Below the pieces are notes generated by a model. The model was not told the origin of the DNA. It did not search any database and saw nothing but the letters and a program-made list of their open reading frames with translations. The position numbers and the translations under genes were made by a program. Positions 1-9,073 of a stretch of DNA of 64,000 nt are shown here, one piece after another. How positions within the stretch are numbered: the first letter of the stretch is position 1; each line of letters opens with the position of its first letter. The stretch comes from Blastobasis lacticolella. Taxonomy: Eukaryota; Arthropoda; Insecta; Lepidoptera; Blastobasidae. Location: assembly GCA_905147135.1 (NCBI GenBank), contig LR990049.1, positions 4,605,428 to 4,669,427 of the forward strand. Reading direction: 5' to 3'.

Positions 1-281
1 ATTGGTCAACCAAATATAATTGTTACGACGTAGCAACCGTTCAAACATGGTTTATCTATTTATTATGTTTGGCATTTCTTATTACAACAATCTGAATCGA
101 ATGAGCCGAGTTTTTGTCATTGTGGAGAGAAGTTTTGATGTCATCATTGTATTGTATGATAAATATTTTTTTGCCACTTATTCGACTCAAATTATTTTAA
201 TAACTACGGAACAAATTTCGAAGTAGCACAATTCTAATACGAAATGCTAAATGTTGTTATTAACAGCTTTTTTTTTATACT

Positions 282-505
282 ACTAAGGTGGCTCTCGAAG
301 AACTCCATGTTGTACTCTCATTTTCAACGTTCATTCCACAACCTTAGTGTGCGTGGGAGAAAGTTATTTTAGAACCGCACAGTTTGCAACCAATTTGGCC
401 GCAAGGTGTAAGGATGAACTCCCTGTCGGTGGCGAGCGGTGCGATGATAGAATATAGCTAAAAGCATCATGTCAAACAGTTCTTGAGAACAAACACCGTT
501 CACAA
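282..505 (-). mobile_element. CR1-like retrotransposon 3' end, fragment
   Basis: The segment matches the better preserved copies at 12320-12690 and 19478-19800: 'accttagtgtgcgtggga', 'ctccctgtcggtggcgagcg' and 'gtgcgatgatag' occur in the same order. Read on the minus strand it is the end of a reverse transcriptase frame plus 3' UTR. It is internally shortened after 'actaaggtggc' compared with the other copies. Confidence 0.6.
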
Positions 506-527
506 CAAACAAACGCTCCCACTAGTC

Positions 528-585
528 CAGGCATCAGTCCCGGTTGTGGTCTAGCGCACCGCACTAGGGCCCGAAATCTGCCTTC
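528..585 (-). mobile_element. SINE 3'-end relic
   Basis: A diverged piece of the tRNA-derived SINE seen complete at 25094-25477: it shares 'gtcccggttgt', 'agggccc' and 'tctgcctt' in order. It is short and weakly preserved. Confidence 0.35.
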
Positions 586-681
586 CTACTTCTTGTCCAC
601 TTCGCCCGGTCATTAGCATTCTTGTTAGTGAGTTTGTTACGTACACCTCACCTACTCATACCAGTATGATTGATATTTCAG

Positions 682-984
682 GTACAAACAGTTAGTAAGA
701 CTAGTACGAGTGATGATGCAGCGATGGATTTGCTAAATGAATACCTTAAAGGGACTAAATATCAAGCAGCCAAAGAAGCGATCCAATCATGGTACGCAGT
801 TCTGATATCTGGAAATTACACGTGTAATCTTCCTCCCTTGACAAATAAAACCTGCTGCGGCTCCACAAGTGGCAGTAGTAATTCTTCGGGTATCAAGGAT
901 AAGAAACCAAAGAAGCCTACAATACCACCGCCCAAAAAGCCAGTGCTTCCAGGACGTCCACACAAACAAATTCTTAACAAGTGA
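682..984 (+). CDS. Array copy A, last coding exon of a secreted-protein-family gene (partial)
   Basis: This is exon 4 of the tandem family; the preceding exons lie left of the window. It starts after the acceptor 'gatatttcag' at 672-681 and runs 101 codons to TGA at 982-984. The first half carries the family signature: a D-D-A-A stretch, a 'KY' in place of the usual 'K.F', 'SWYAVLISGNYTCNLPP' and an N-glycosylation sequon in 'GNYT'. After CNLPP it departs from its relatives: a Thr/Cys/Ser/Gly run is followed by a Lys/Pro-rich tail with 'KKPTIPPPKKP'. Function is unknown. Identification as the family's last exon is firm because phase, motif order and spacing match copies C, E, G and H. Whether the gene is complete cannot be seen here. 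Confidence 0.75.
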   Translation, partial: VQTVSKTSTSDDAAMDLLNEYLKGTKYQAAKEAIQSWYAVLISGNYTCNLPPLTNKTCCGSTSGSSNSSGIKDKKPKKPTIPPPKKPVLPGRPHKQILNK

Positions 985-1159
985 TCATCAATATACACAA
1001 TTATTCTTCATTGTTATATCAATCATCGCTTTGCATAGATTAATAGAATCCAGCATAAAAACCAGTTATCCATTATAAACGAACGAAATATTTTACTTGT
1101 ACAGAGCTACTTGTTACAATTATTAATTTATTTTACCTAGTATATGATTTGCGAATAAC

Positions 1160-1165
1160 AATAAA
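1160..1165 (+). terminator. Poly(A) signal of copy A
   Basis: AATAAA lies 175 bases after the stop codon of copy A, in AT-rich sequence. Confidence 0.5.
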
Positions 1166-1169
1166 GTAT

Positions 1170-2080
1170 TGATAAAATTTGTGACTTTAATTTCCCTTTT
1201 TTTATTCATAAACCAGCGTATACGTAAGTTTATTTATAACAAAATTCATAATATTTAACGTCTCATCATGCCTCTGCTCAACTCCTACTAAGTGGGATCA
1301 CATCTTACTCGCCTCCCTTTAATACCATCATTCGTCATTTCAACGTTCATTCCTTTCAAATACATGTCTCGTCTTATAGCATTTCACCTTTTCCGCCAAT
1401 GACTGGCGCTACTTTCAAACTTTCACTGATATAGTCATCGTTTTTTTTCCTTTTCTGTCACCCAACAAATAATTCTGTCTTGTAGTAATGAATGTCTTAT
1501 GTGGTATTGAATATCACTCAGATCCATAGCGTATATGGGAGAGGTCTAAATCGTCCTGAGATTTTTCCTTTAAGTTTAAGGGATATCCGCTGAACACATT
1601 ATTGTACCTGAGACCAGGCTCACCATTACATCCATCCCGCATTTAATTCCTTTTTCATATAATGGTCACTTCGCCATCGTTCTGGATCAACGACCCAAGA
1701 CGAACGAAGAACGACAACAACGCACCGGAAATCGAAGCAGACTTCTTAGAACACTATCTAAAAAAACAGGATAGAAAATAAAACGACCACCGAAGTAGCA
1801 GAAGATAGGTGGATAGGTTTCAGTATCTTCAGTATCTTCTTTTTTCTCATCATCATCTGAGAATCATGGTTAATACGATGTATGTTCATAATGAGCTTAT
1901 AAAACATGCTTATACTAGCAAAACACTTATATATTCATATGATATACTAGATACTGCTGTTTTAGTACATAAATGTAACGAAGAATTAAAATTTAATTGC
2001 ATTCATGTAGATAAAAATGACTTTTTACACGTTATTCCAAATTTATACGAATTTGCATATTTAAATTTATATAAATGAAG
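1170..2080. other. Unassigned intergenic stretch with two short open frames
   Basis: I do not recognise this stretch. A 39-codon frame (1662-1781) has protein-like composition ('SFWINDPRR', 'EIEADFLEHYLKKQD'). An 89-codon frame (1809-2078) is AT-rich and ends 45 bases before copy B; its later part ('NELIKHAYTSKT', 'IPNLYEFAYLNLYK') also reads like protein. Neither has a visible signal peptide or family motif. They may be remnants of an unknown mobile element or virus-derived sequence, or chance frames. Confidence 0.2.
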
Positions 2081-2122
2081 GATCAATTGATCGTAGGTAC
2101 TGTACTTTGAACAAAATACATC

Positions 2123-3530
2123 ATGGAAATACACGCAGTGAAGATGATGACGAATTTGTTTCTTTTAACTTTCTGTATTATTTCTTGGTGCCATGGGAGA
2201 CAAGACGAGGAACGAAACCAAGTATGGAAACAAGCTGATGTTATACTAGAAAACTGGGATTCTTTGTACAATTTATTGTAAGTACTGTGCAGAATCTAAA
2301 CAATAGAATTTGTAGGTACGTTGAGTCTGGATTGTGTGGTGATGGTTGCTTTATATATGATTTTTGTTTTGATTCCTCTAGTGGTACTTGTGAGTATGAG
2401 TAAAAATCGCATTACTTAATTAATTAAATTATGGTAAAAGATGAAAATCAGCTTTAATTTTTATTTATTTATAATTATATTCATAAATAGGTTTATCATA
2501 TTTAAAGATACGTAATAAGATATTTACTACTTATTTCATGTGAATTAAAGTGATTTATTTTTCAGGGCGCTCACCGTAGAAGATGCTTCCAATATTCAGA
2601 AGAGAGTGTTTTCCATTCTTAGCGAAGGAATAAACAAATATTTTATTTCTGGAGGCAAAGAAAGATTCGCACGCGCACTTGTGTTTGTCAGCAGACTAGC
2701 AGACATCATTTCATACATATTATTTAAGAATATCATAGATCTATCTAAGACTGTAAATGATCCGGTGAGAGTGTAACGAGTGTAGCATAAAAAGTATTTT
2801 CAATTAATTGCCCTACTTAAGACGGGTCGGAGGTCATGTAGCATGTCCATTGAATGCAATTTTATTTATAACTTTTTAAATTGTGGGTTCAGGTTGTGAA
2901 CTTGATTAAAAGGTCATGCCGTCCGGACACGATACTCATTCATCATCATCTTGGCGTCAATGTCCCGGTTGTGCTCTCGCGCACGAGGGCCCGGGTTCCG
3001 TCTTGACCATGATCCAGGATTTGGCACGCCGGACACGCCTCTCATTGAATGCGCAAATTCTGATGTAATAGTAATTACGAGCAAACACAAATCTGTAGTA
3101 ACTTCCCGCCATTTTCTGCTCTATAGCTAATCATATGAGCTACTCAACAATACATACTTACAGGATTTGGTTGGCGGCGTATCATTATAATTTTTTTTTA
3201 CTCTGTATCAATAATATTAATTACCGTATGCCGTTAATGCTGTGATTAAATTTGAACAACAGTGATTGTAAATCATTTAAAAATACGTCCATTTTTGTTT
3301 TTCTTCAGGTTCAGAAACTTATGGAATCAAATACTGACGACAATGCATCATTGGAAATTTTGGACAACATTTTAAATGGTCAAATGTATAACAAGCGCAT
3401 GGAATAAATAGGGCTTTGGTATTCAGTGTTTAACGCTGGTAATTTTTCTTGTAATCTACCACCTTCAAATTGTAACATAAATAAAAATAGTAAGGATAAC
3501 TTTTGTACGAAACAAAAGAAATTTATTTAA
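2123..3530 (+). pseudogene. Array copy B, four-exon pseudogene
   Basis: All four exons can be placed. Exon 1 is 2123-2277 (signal peptide ending 'SWCHG', then 'WKQADVILENWDSLY', donor gtaagt). Exon 2 is 2566-2764, intact, with 'EDASNIQKRVFSI'. Exon 3 is 2893-3178 ('VVNLIKRSCRPD') and is split by a SINE 3' fragment (2941-3028) flanked by a near duplication of about 18 bp; it also has an in-frame TAA at 3128-3130. Exon 4 is 3309-3530, with a premature TAA at 3405-3407 just before the WY motif, although 'NFSCNLPP' and the remaining frame up to TAA 3528-3530 are still readable. Phases (2, 0, 0) equal those of intact copies. With two stops and an insertion in the last two exons, a full product is impossible; exons 1-2 alone could encode a short secreted peptide. 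Confidence 0.85.
2941..3028 (-). mobile_element. 5'-truncated SINE inserted in exon 3 of copy B
   Basis: The 88-bp piece equals the 3' end of the SINE at 25094-25477, in minus orientation with 'atcatcatc' at its tail. It is flanked by 2923-2940 and 3029-3046, which agree at 15 of 18 positions (ccggacacgNNNctcatt), as expected of a target-site duplication. After the second copy the exon 3 frame resumes. Confidence 0.75.
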
Positions 3531-4057
3531 AACCTTAATAAGATGTCTCAGTGGCAAGTTGGCAACTAATACATAAACTAAAAAGGCGAGAATCAAAATA
3601 AGGTTTTAAATTAACTAATATTTTTATAATTCATAATTATAGTCCTGTAGGACCACTTTTGGAAGTAAACTACCTTATTCAGAAGACAACAGAAAAACTC
3701 GGACTTGTTGACTTTTATTTTCTTTCCCCTCAACTCATATTTACCAACTCGACTTACTCACTCGCTTCTCATTTTCATAGCGTTTGTACACCTTAATTCC
3801 TAGCGTTTATCCATAATTGATGATAGACCGTAGGTATGGTATACCAGTGCTATTTCATTGTTTTTTATTTTAATATAGGTATCTAGAAATGGAATGAAAG
3901 CATCAATTTAAATAAGAATTGGCACCAAACTATTCGAATTTGCATCTTAATATTATTATAGTAATACCAACATACACCGTCGTGTTACGCCAATCTTCTC
4001 CCGATGAAATCACGATGGTGATGAAAGGATAATTGCGTGATTGTAATGAACTATGAA
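3531..4057. other. Intergenic, nothing recognised
   Basis: AT-rich sequence between pseudogene B and the CR1-like element. I see no gene, RNA or clear repeat. Confidence 0.4.
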
Positions 4058-4133
4058 TATTATTATTATTATTAGTTGTTGATGCACTAGCAGCATGAAG
4101 CTGATGCGTGCACTTCACTAGCACTTGTGTCAG

Positions 4134-6905
4134 TCACTTTTTTAGGCTGTCCAGTCTGTTCTTGAAGGCATTGACAGACGGCGCACTTATCACATGTTCT
4201 GGTAACTTGTTCCACGCGCATACCACACGATTCGGCAGATAGTTGTGTCTGGGGTTGGAGACACTTGGCGATCGCAGCAGTTGCAAAGAGTGTCCTCTTA
4301 TTGAACGGTTTGTATTAGGCTTCATAGTATATATGTGCTCAAGCTGAACATCATAATGGCCATGCAAGATCTTGTAGGTTTCTATAAGGTCTCCTCGCTG
4401 TCTACGCTCCTCCAGCGTCGTCAATCCCAGCACCTTCAAGCGTTCTTCATATGATTTGCCACGCAGAGATGTCACCATACGCGTAGCTCTTCTCTGCACT
4501 TTTTCCAAACACTGTATGTCCTTTTTGAAATAAGGATTCCACATCTGAAAACCATACTCCAGAAGAGGCCGCACATAGGTTTTGTATAGTCGGAGGAATA
4601 AGGTCATATCAATGTTTCCGAAGGCTTTTCTAATCATATATAGAAGAGAGTTGGCACTTTTAACAATTCCCAGAATGTGGACGTCCCATTTCAGGTTATG
4701 TGTCACTGTTAGACCGAGGTCCCGCTGAGATGTAACTGCTTGGAGGTTGACACCATTGATAGTGTATGACATGTGAGGGTTATTGTTACCTATATGGAGT
4801 ACAGTGCATTTACTCGAATTCAGTGTCAGGAGCCAATCTTGTGTCCATTCAGCAATACGATCCAAGTCACCCTGAATAATGTTGTGACTCACCAGTGGGT
4901 TACCCAATATCTTGGTATCATCGGCGAACAGTGATAACAGGGACTTAATTATCTGCTTGAGGTCTGTTAAGTAGAGCCCAAACAAAATTGGGCCAAGTAC
5001 CGAACCTTGTGGCACACCACTTAGGACGGGATACTGATCAGAGAATGCCTCACCGACTCTCACCCTGAAGCACCTATTTGTCAGGAAATCAGTCAACCAC
5101 ACCAATAGTTTGCCACGTACACCAAAATGCTCGAGCTTATTTATAAGTCTTTTTATGGGAACACGATCAAAAGCTTTTTCATAGTCCAAGTATATAACAT
5201 CAGTTGGCTGGCCTGTGTCCCAATTCTTAGTCCAAGTGTCAAGGCAAAGAAGCAGGTTTGTGGTGGTCGATCTTCTTGGGATGAAACCATGCTGCTCATC
5301 AATCAAAACATTCTCCCGGGAAAGAAAATCACGCATTTCCTTTGCTATTACTTTCTCCATAGTTTTGCATGATAGGCAGGTTAAGCTGATAGGCCGGTAA
5401 TTGGCAGCACAAAGCTTATCACCTTTCTTGTAAATGGGAGTGACTATCGCTTCCTTCCAGTCAGAAGGTAACTTTCCATTTTCAAAAGACTGGGTCATTA
5501 TGGTGGACAATTGATTGCATAATGTCTTTGAACATCTCTTGAGCAAAACAGCTGGGATACCATCAGGTCCCATGGATGTGCAGTCATTAAAGGATTGCAG
5601 TGTCTTTGACACAATTTCAGGGGTGAAGACGATGTCCTCTATGGATGCCTCAACCCTTGGCACATTAAGATGCGGTAGTGATAAATGGGAAGGTTCATTC
5701 ACGTATGATCTCTCAAACTGTTCAGCAAAGATATTAGCCACTTCATATGAGTCATTAATAATATTAAGTTTATCATCTCTCAGGGAAGGTGGAACTGACA
5801 CTTTGGAAGATATTTGCTGCCTTACATAACTATAAAAAGACTTGGGCCCACTGTTGATTATATTACTTTCATAATGCTTTCTAGCTGCCTTGACAGCACT
5901 GATTATATAATTATTTAATTTTCTGTATTTTATATAGTTATCCGAAGTAGGGTTTAATTGATAGACTCTCCATAATTTCATTTTTTCCTGGGTCATTTTT
6001 ACTATAGATTTATTTATCCATGGTTTATTCTTGTTTTTTATTTTACTTGGCCTATGAAGCGGAATTGTGTTATGAATAATTGTGTCGATACAGTGTCTAA
6101 ATTCAGTCCAAGTCTGCTCAACACTACTTGAAATAGATAAATCTGTAAGTTTTTCATCAAAAGCTTGTGACACCACTGTGTAGTCTGCCTTATAAAAATT
6201 ATGGCGAGGGACAGATCTCATGTTGTTAGAATGAGGATTCTGTCGCTGGAACTGAAGTGTTGCTAGTAGCACCAAATGATCACTTTTCCCTATATTGGGG
6301 AAATATTCAACCTTAGTACATAAGTTTTCATCGTTACATAATATCAAATCTAGTAAGGATTCCTGATCATTTCTTTTTCGCGTTATTTGTGTAACCAACT
6401 GATACAAATTGCTATCAATGAACATATCAACAAATCTGCTATGCAGCAGATTGTACCCATCTAGTTTGGTTATGGGCCACTGTATGTCCGGCAGGTTGAA
6501 ATCACCCATAATAAAAACTGGCTGACCAGAGCTTGATGCATCCAATATTGTGTCAAATAACATCCTGTCGGTATGTTCAAAAGTGTACGTAGTGGGACGG
6601 TACACAGCAGCAATTAAAAATGTAATATCACCATACCTGAGATCCAACCAGAGGGCCTCCACGCTGGGCCCGTTGTAGGATGCATGAGGGGTAACTTGTA
6701 TTGGAGTATCTTGGTGTGTGTGAGCCACGTAAATAGCAACTCCTCCCCAGCCCTTACCTGTAGCACGGTCCTGTCTAAACAGTGTGTAGCCTCTGATATC
6801 TATTAAACTATTTTTTATTTCTGGTTTCAAGTGGGTTTCAGTAATCATCACACATGTCGGTTGTAACTTGTTAATTTCTATAAGCAATAAATCTCGTTTG
6901 GCCAT
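4134..6905 (-). CDS. CR1-like ORF2: endonuclease and reverse transcriptase
   Basis: This 923-codon frame encodes the enzymes that copy the element into the genome by target-primed reverse transcription. An AP-type endonuclease domain occupies about residues 1-220, with 'TETHL' (22-26), 'MGDFN' (133-137) and 'SDH' (208-210). The reverse transcriptase covers about 440-740: 'ANYRPISL' (501-508), 'LDYEKAFDRV' (573-582), 'GVPQGSVLGP' (630-639) and the catalytic 'FADD' (660-663). The C-terminal part has the usual 'FYxx..WN.LP'-like region ('CAWNKLPEHV'). No stop or frameshift is seen. The first ATG is not the natural start: the in-frame 'FFYTNLASL', which carries the expected endonuclease Asn, lies upstream of it, and the frame extends back to the end of ORF1. 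Family assignment is from motifs and tail type. Confidence 0.9.
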   Translation of the reverse strand: MAKRDLLLIEINKLQPTCVMITETHLKPEIKNSLIDIRGYTLFRQDRATGKGWGGVAIYVAHTHQDTPIQVTPHASYNGPSVEALWLDLRYGDITFLIAAVYRPTTYTFEHTDRMLFDTILDASSSGQPVFIMGDFNLPDIQWPITKLDGYNLLHSRFVDMFIDSNLYQLVTQITRKRNDQESLLDLILCNDENLCTKVEYFPNIGKSDHLVLLATLQFQRQNPHSNNMRSVPRHNFYKADYTVVSQAFDEKLTDLSISSSVEQTWTEFRHCIDTIIHNTIPLHRPSKIKNKNKPWINKSIVKMTQEKMKLWRVYQLNPTSDNYIKYRKLNNYIISAVKAARKHYESNIINSGPKSFYSYVRQQISSKVSVPPSLRDDKLNIINDSYEVANIFAEQFERSYVNEPSHLSLPHLNVPRVEASIEDIVFTPEIVSKTLQSFNDCTSMGPDGIPAVLLKRCSKTLCNQLSTIMTQSFENGKLPSDWKEAIVTPIYKKGDKLCAANYRPISLTCLSCKTMEKVIAKEMRDFLSRENVLIDEQHGFIPRRSTTTNLLLCLDTWTKNWDTGQPTDVIYLDYEKAFDRVPIKRLINKLEHFGVRGKLLVWLTDFLTNRCFRVRVGEAFSDQYPVLSGVPQGSVLGPILFGLYLTDLKQIIKSLLSLFADDTKILGNPLVSHNIIQGDLDRIAEWTQDWLLTLNSSKCTVLHIGNNNPHMSYTINGVNLQAVTSQRDLGLTVTHNLKWDVHILGIVKSANSLLYMIRKAFGNIDMTLFLRLYKTYVRPLLEYGFQMWNPYFKKDIQCLEKVQRRATRMVTSLRGKSYEERLKVLGLTTLEERRQRGDLIETYKILHGHYDVQLEHIYTMKPNTNRSIRGHSLQLLRSPSVSNPRHNYLPNRVVCAWNKLPEHVISAPSVNAFKNRLDSLKK

Positions 6906-6955
6906 TAGGGATGCGAGGTTCGTGTAGAAAAACGTGAGTTCAGTTAAGTTGCCAG

Positions 6956-7699
6956 CTACTTTTTTGGAAGATCTATACCTTTTATTATTTTTGGCGAGTT
7001 ATTAACATATTTAATAATCAGATCAGTCTCACCCTGATCAGATCTCTGCTGCAATTCTTGCCTCAGGTTTTGAAGGTAGTCCCTTTGAGCAGGTGTGAGG
7101 TCATTCCTAGCTTTCAATCCCGAGGGTAGACGCTTACCATTTTTAAGCACATTCAAAGCAGATTTTTTGTCTTTAAATACTATCTTAATAGGCCGGGGCT
7201 TCGAACCTGCTCCAATATGTGGCTTTCCCAAGCGGACAACAGCCACAGGTGTTTCGCAGTTTGGAATACTTGCCAGCGCCGATTTTACCAACCCCAAATC
7301 ATGTCCCCTTTGATCGTCCACTGTTGCATTTGGATCCATATTTTGCTTTTCAGGAATTTCAAACAAAATTACATTGCAGGATCGTCTGTTCCTGTCCTCC
7401 ATTTCACTCAGTACCATCTCAACATTGAGTGTTTGCATTCTCTGCTTTTTGAGGTTATCGAGTTCAAACTTGAGTTCCGAGACAGTCTTTCTAAGCGCTG
7501 GGAGTTGACGAACACCGAGTTCACATTCCGGGCACAGGTACTTGAGGGTAGGTGCCTGTAACTGGATCACTCTTATTTCCGTGGCTAATAAACCACTGCA
7601 CTTCACACAAATCTGCCTTTCGCACCCAAAACAGACAATCTTAGGATTTTTATCATCATTAGCCGGTATTTGTTTGACACACTTGAAGCAACAAGCCAT
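6956..7699 (-). CDS. CR1-like ORF1: PHD-type zinc-finger nucleic-acid-binding protein
   Basis: A 247-residue protein. The N-terminus has four CxxC-type pairs ('CFKC', 'CFGC', 'CVKC', 'CPEC') spaced like a PHD/RING-like zinc finger, followed by a heptad-like helix (about 70-105, 'LRKTVSELKFELDNLKKQ') that could form a coiled coil. A basic RNA-binding-like domain follows ('VVRLGKP', 'RPIKIVFKD', 'SGLKARNDLTPAQRDYL'). PHD-bearing ORF1 proteins are known in CR1-clade elements and bind the element's RNA. It ends 'DLPKK' then TAG at 6956-6958, directly on the possible slippery site. No inactivating change is visible. Confidence 0.85.
   Translation of the reverse strand: MACCFKCVKQIPANDDKNPKIVCFGCERQICVKCSGLLATEIRVIQLQAPTLKYLCPECELGVRQLPALRKTVSELKFELDNLKKQRMQTLNVEMVLSEMEDRNRRSCNVILFEIPEKQNMDPNATVDDQRGHDLGLVKSALASIPNCETPVAVVRLGKPHIGAGSKPRPIKIVFKDKKSALNVLKNGKRLPSGLKARNDLTPAQRDYLQNLRQELQQRSDQGETDLIIKYVNNSPKIIKGIDLPKK
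6959..6965 (-). other. Possible -1 frameshift heptamer joining ORF1 to ORF2
   Basis: On the minus strand the last two sense codons of ORF1 form A AAA AAG, immediately followed by TAG. A one-base backward slip here leads to GTA GCT GGC and onward, which is exactly the ORF2 frame and includes the endonuclease start upstream of the first ATG. No downstream RNA structure was checked. Confidence 0.5.
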
Positions 7700-7930
7700 T
7701 TTGTATGATTTTTAGCACTCGCGAGATTGAGGTTAGAAGTTCGTGACACAACTATTCACTAAAAACACAATTTTTATCGTGGATAACACTTTCCCCCAAT
7801 AATTGAACTGTCCTAAGCACAATTTCAAAACAATTACAGTTAAAAACCCAAAACAAGTAATTAAAACGCAGAAAGATTCAAGAGCCAACTAAAAACACAA
7901 GTGCTTCTAAAAGCGGAGGTAGGCGAAAAA

Positions 7931-8526
7931 AAAAAAAAAAAATAACACACTATAAACATAAGCATAACACCGTTTCAAACACACATTTTATAACAACAAT
8001 AAAAGCTATTTCTAAATATCATCATCCACCTTTGACATCTATTATAGATGATTAAAACTGCATCCCTGTTAATGGTACGGCACTTTCTCTGATGGCTGTA
8101 GAGGCCAACACAGGAAAGACAGAGATTGCTCCACCGGTCTCAGCAAAAGACCATGCTTCGCCAACGGTATTAAGAGGCACACCTTAAGAGTGGCGAGCTC
8201 ATTGCAGTGCTGAAGTTCGACTAGCCCCAAAGTAGCTTAAGAACGTTCACCTATTTCCGGACTCTGCAAGCGTTGCTTAACCTTGGTTATCGGTTACAAA
8301 AGCACGCTGCCACAAGACCAGTGCCGCATTTATTTGGAATACATAAAGAGTATATTGCAAATTACCACCCCCACACAAAACAGGCACAAGAAAGTCGATT
8401 TACGGAAAGTGCCCGGATACATCTAATGCAAATTACTAAATATCTAATACTATTTGTTTATCATTACTTAATGAAGGTATCAAATTACAATAATTAAAAA
8501 GGTATCAACTCTTTGGTAATCATTAA
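7931..8526. other. Intergenic, nothing recognised
   Basis: An A-run at 7927-7943 is followed by unremarkable AT-rich sequence. The short frame at 8273-8497 has no recognisable feature. Confidence 0.35.
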
Positions 8527-8665
8527 TTATCATCATATCAGCCGAAATACGTCTACAGTTGGGCGGGCATGGGCCTCCTCCAGAGATCTCCACAAAGGCC
8601 GCTCCTGTGACTTCCACATCCAGCTGGTACCTGCGACCTTTACCAGGTCGTCGCTTCCGGCACGA
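8527..8665 (-). mobile_element. RTE-like retrotransposon fragment
   Basis: Starts 'atcatcatatcagccgaaa' and contains 'gatctccacaaaggccg', 'catccagctggtacctgcga' and 'tttaccaggtcgtc'. The same string recurs at 43568-43850 and 47530-47890. Read on the minus strand it is the region after the reverse transcriptase of RTE-clade elements. Confidence 0.6.
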
Positions 8666-9073
8666 CCTCAGCAAATTATTAATTTTAAGAGCTACTTGTT
8701 TGTTGTGAGGAACTACAGACATCATCGAATCATAGAGATGAGATCGTCGATCTGCGTAAAGCAAATGATTAATATCTGAAGCGGTTTATCATTACTATAC
8801 TTAATGAAGAAATAAAATGAAAATAATTATTTTACCTAGGTAATCATTAGTCAAGTGATAAGTTTTTTAGGTACCTAAAACAATTAACTGGCCCATTTCA
8901 ATAAAATTGTTGATAGGCCCACTTTATTTTTAGCATATTATCAAACACTTCTAAAATTTTGCATTTTAAATTGAACATTGAACACACGACTATTTTCAGT
9001 TACTCACACAACTCCAAGAAAGTTGTAGTTATATGCTGTTTTTTTGGAACAAGATCCAGAATTGTAAAAGAAA

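Larger units (their letters stand above)
4058..7930 (-). mobile_element. Near full-length CR1-like non-LTR retrotransposon
   Basis: The minus strand holds a 5' UTR (about 7700-7930), ORF1 (7699-6956), ORF2 (6905-4134 from its first ATG) and a 3' UTR of about 75 bases ending in a (TAA)n microsatellite near 4058-4076. There is no long poly(A) at the 3' end, which fits the CR1/L2 group. Both frames are open throughout, so this is a candidate young, possibly active copy. The 5' limit is not certain; I placed it near the A-run at 7927-7943. No target duplication was found. Confidence 0.8.

Noticed and set aside
1540..1620. Resemblance to the start of 28S rRNA
   Set aside because: Only a few short words match; no continuing rRNA sequence.
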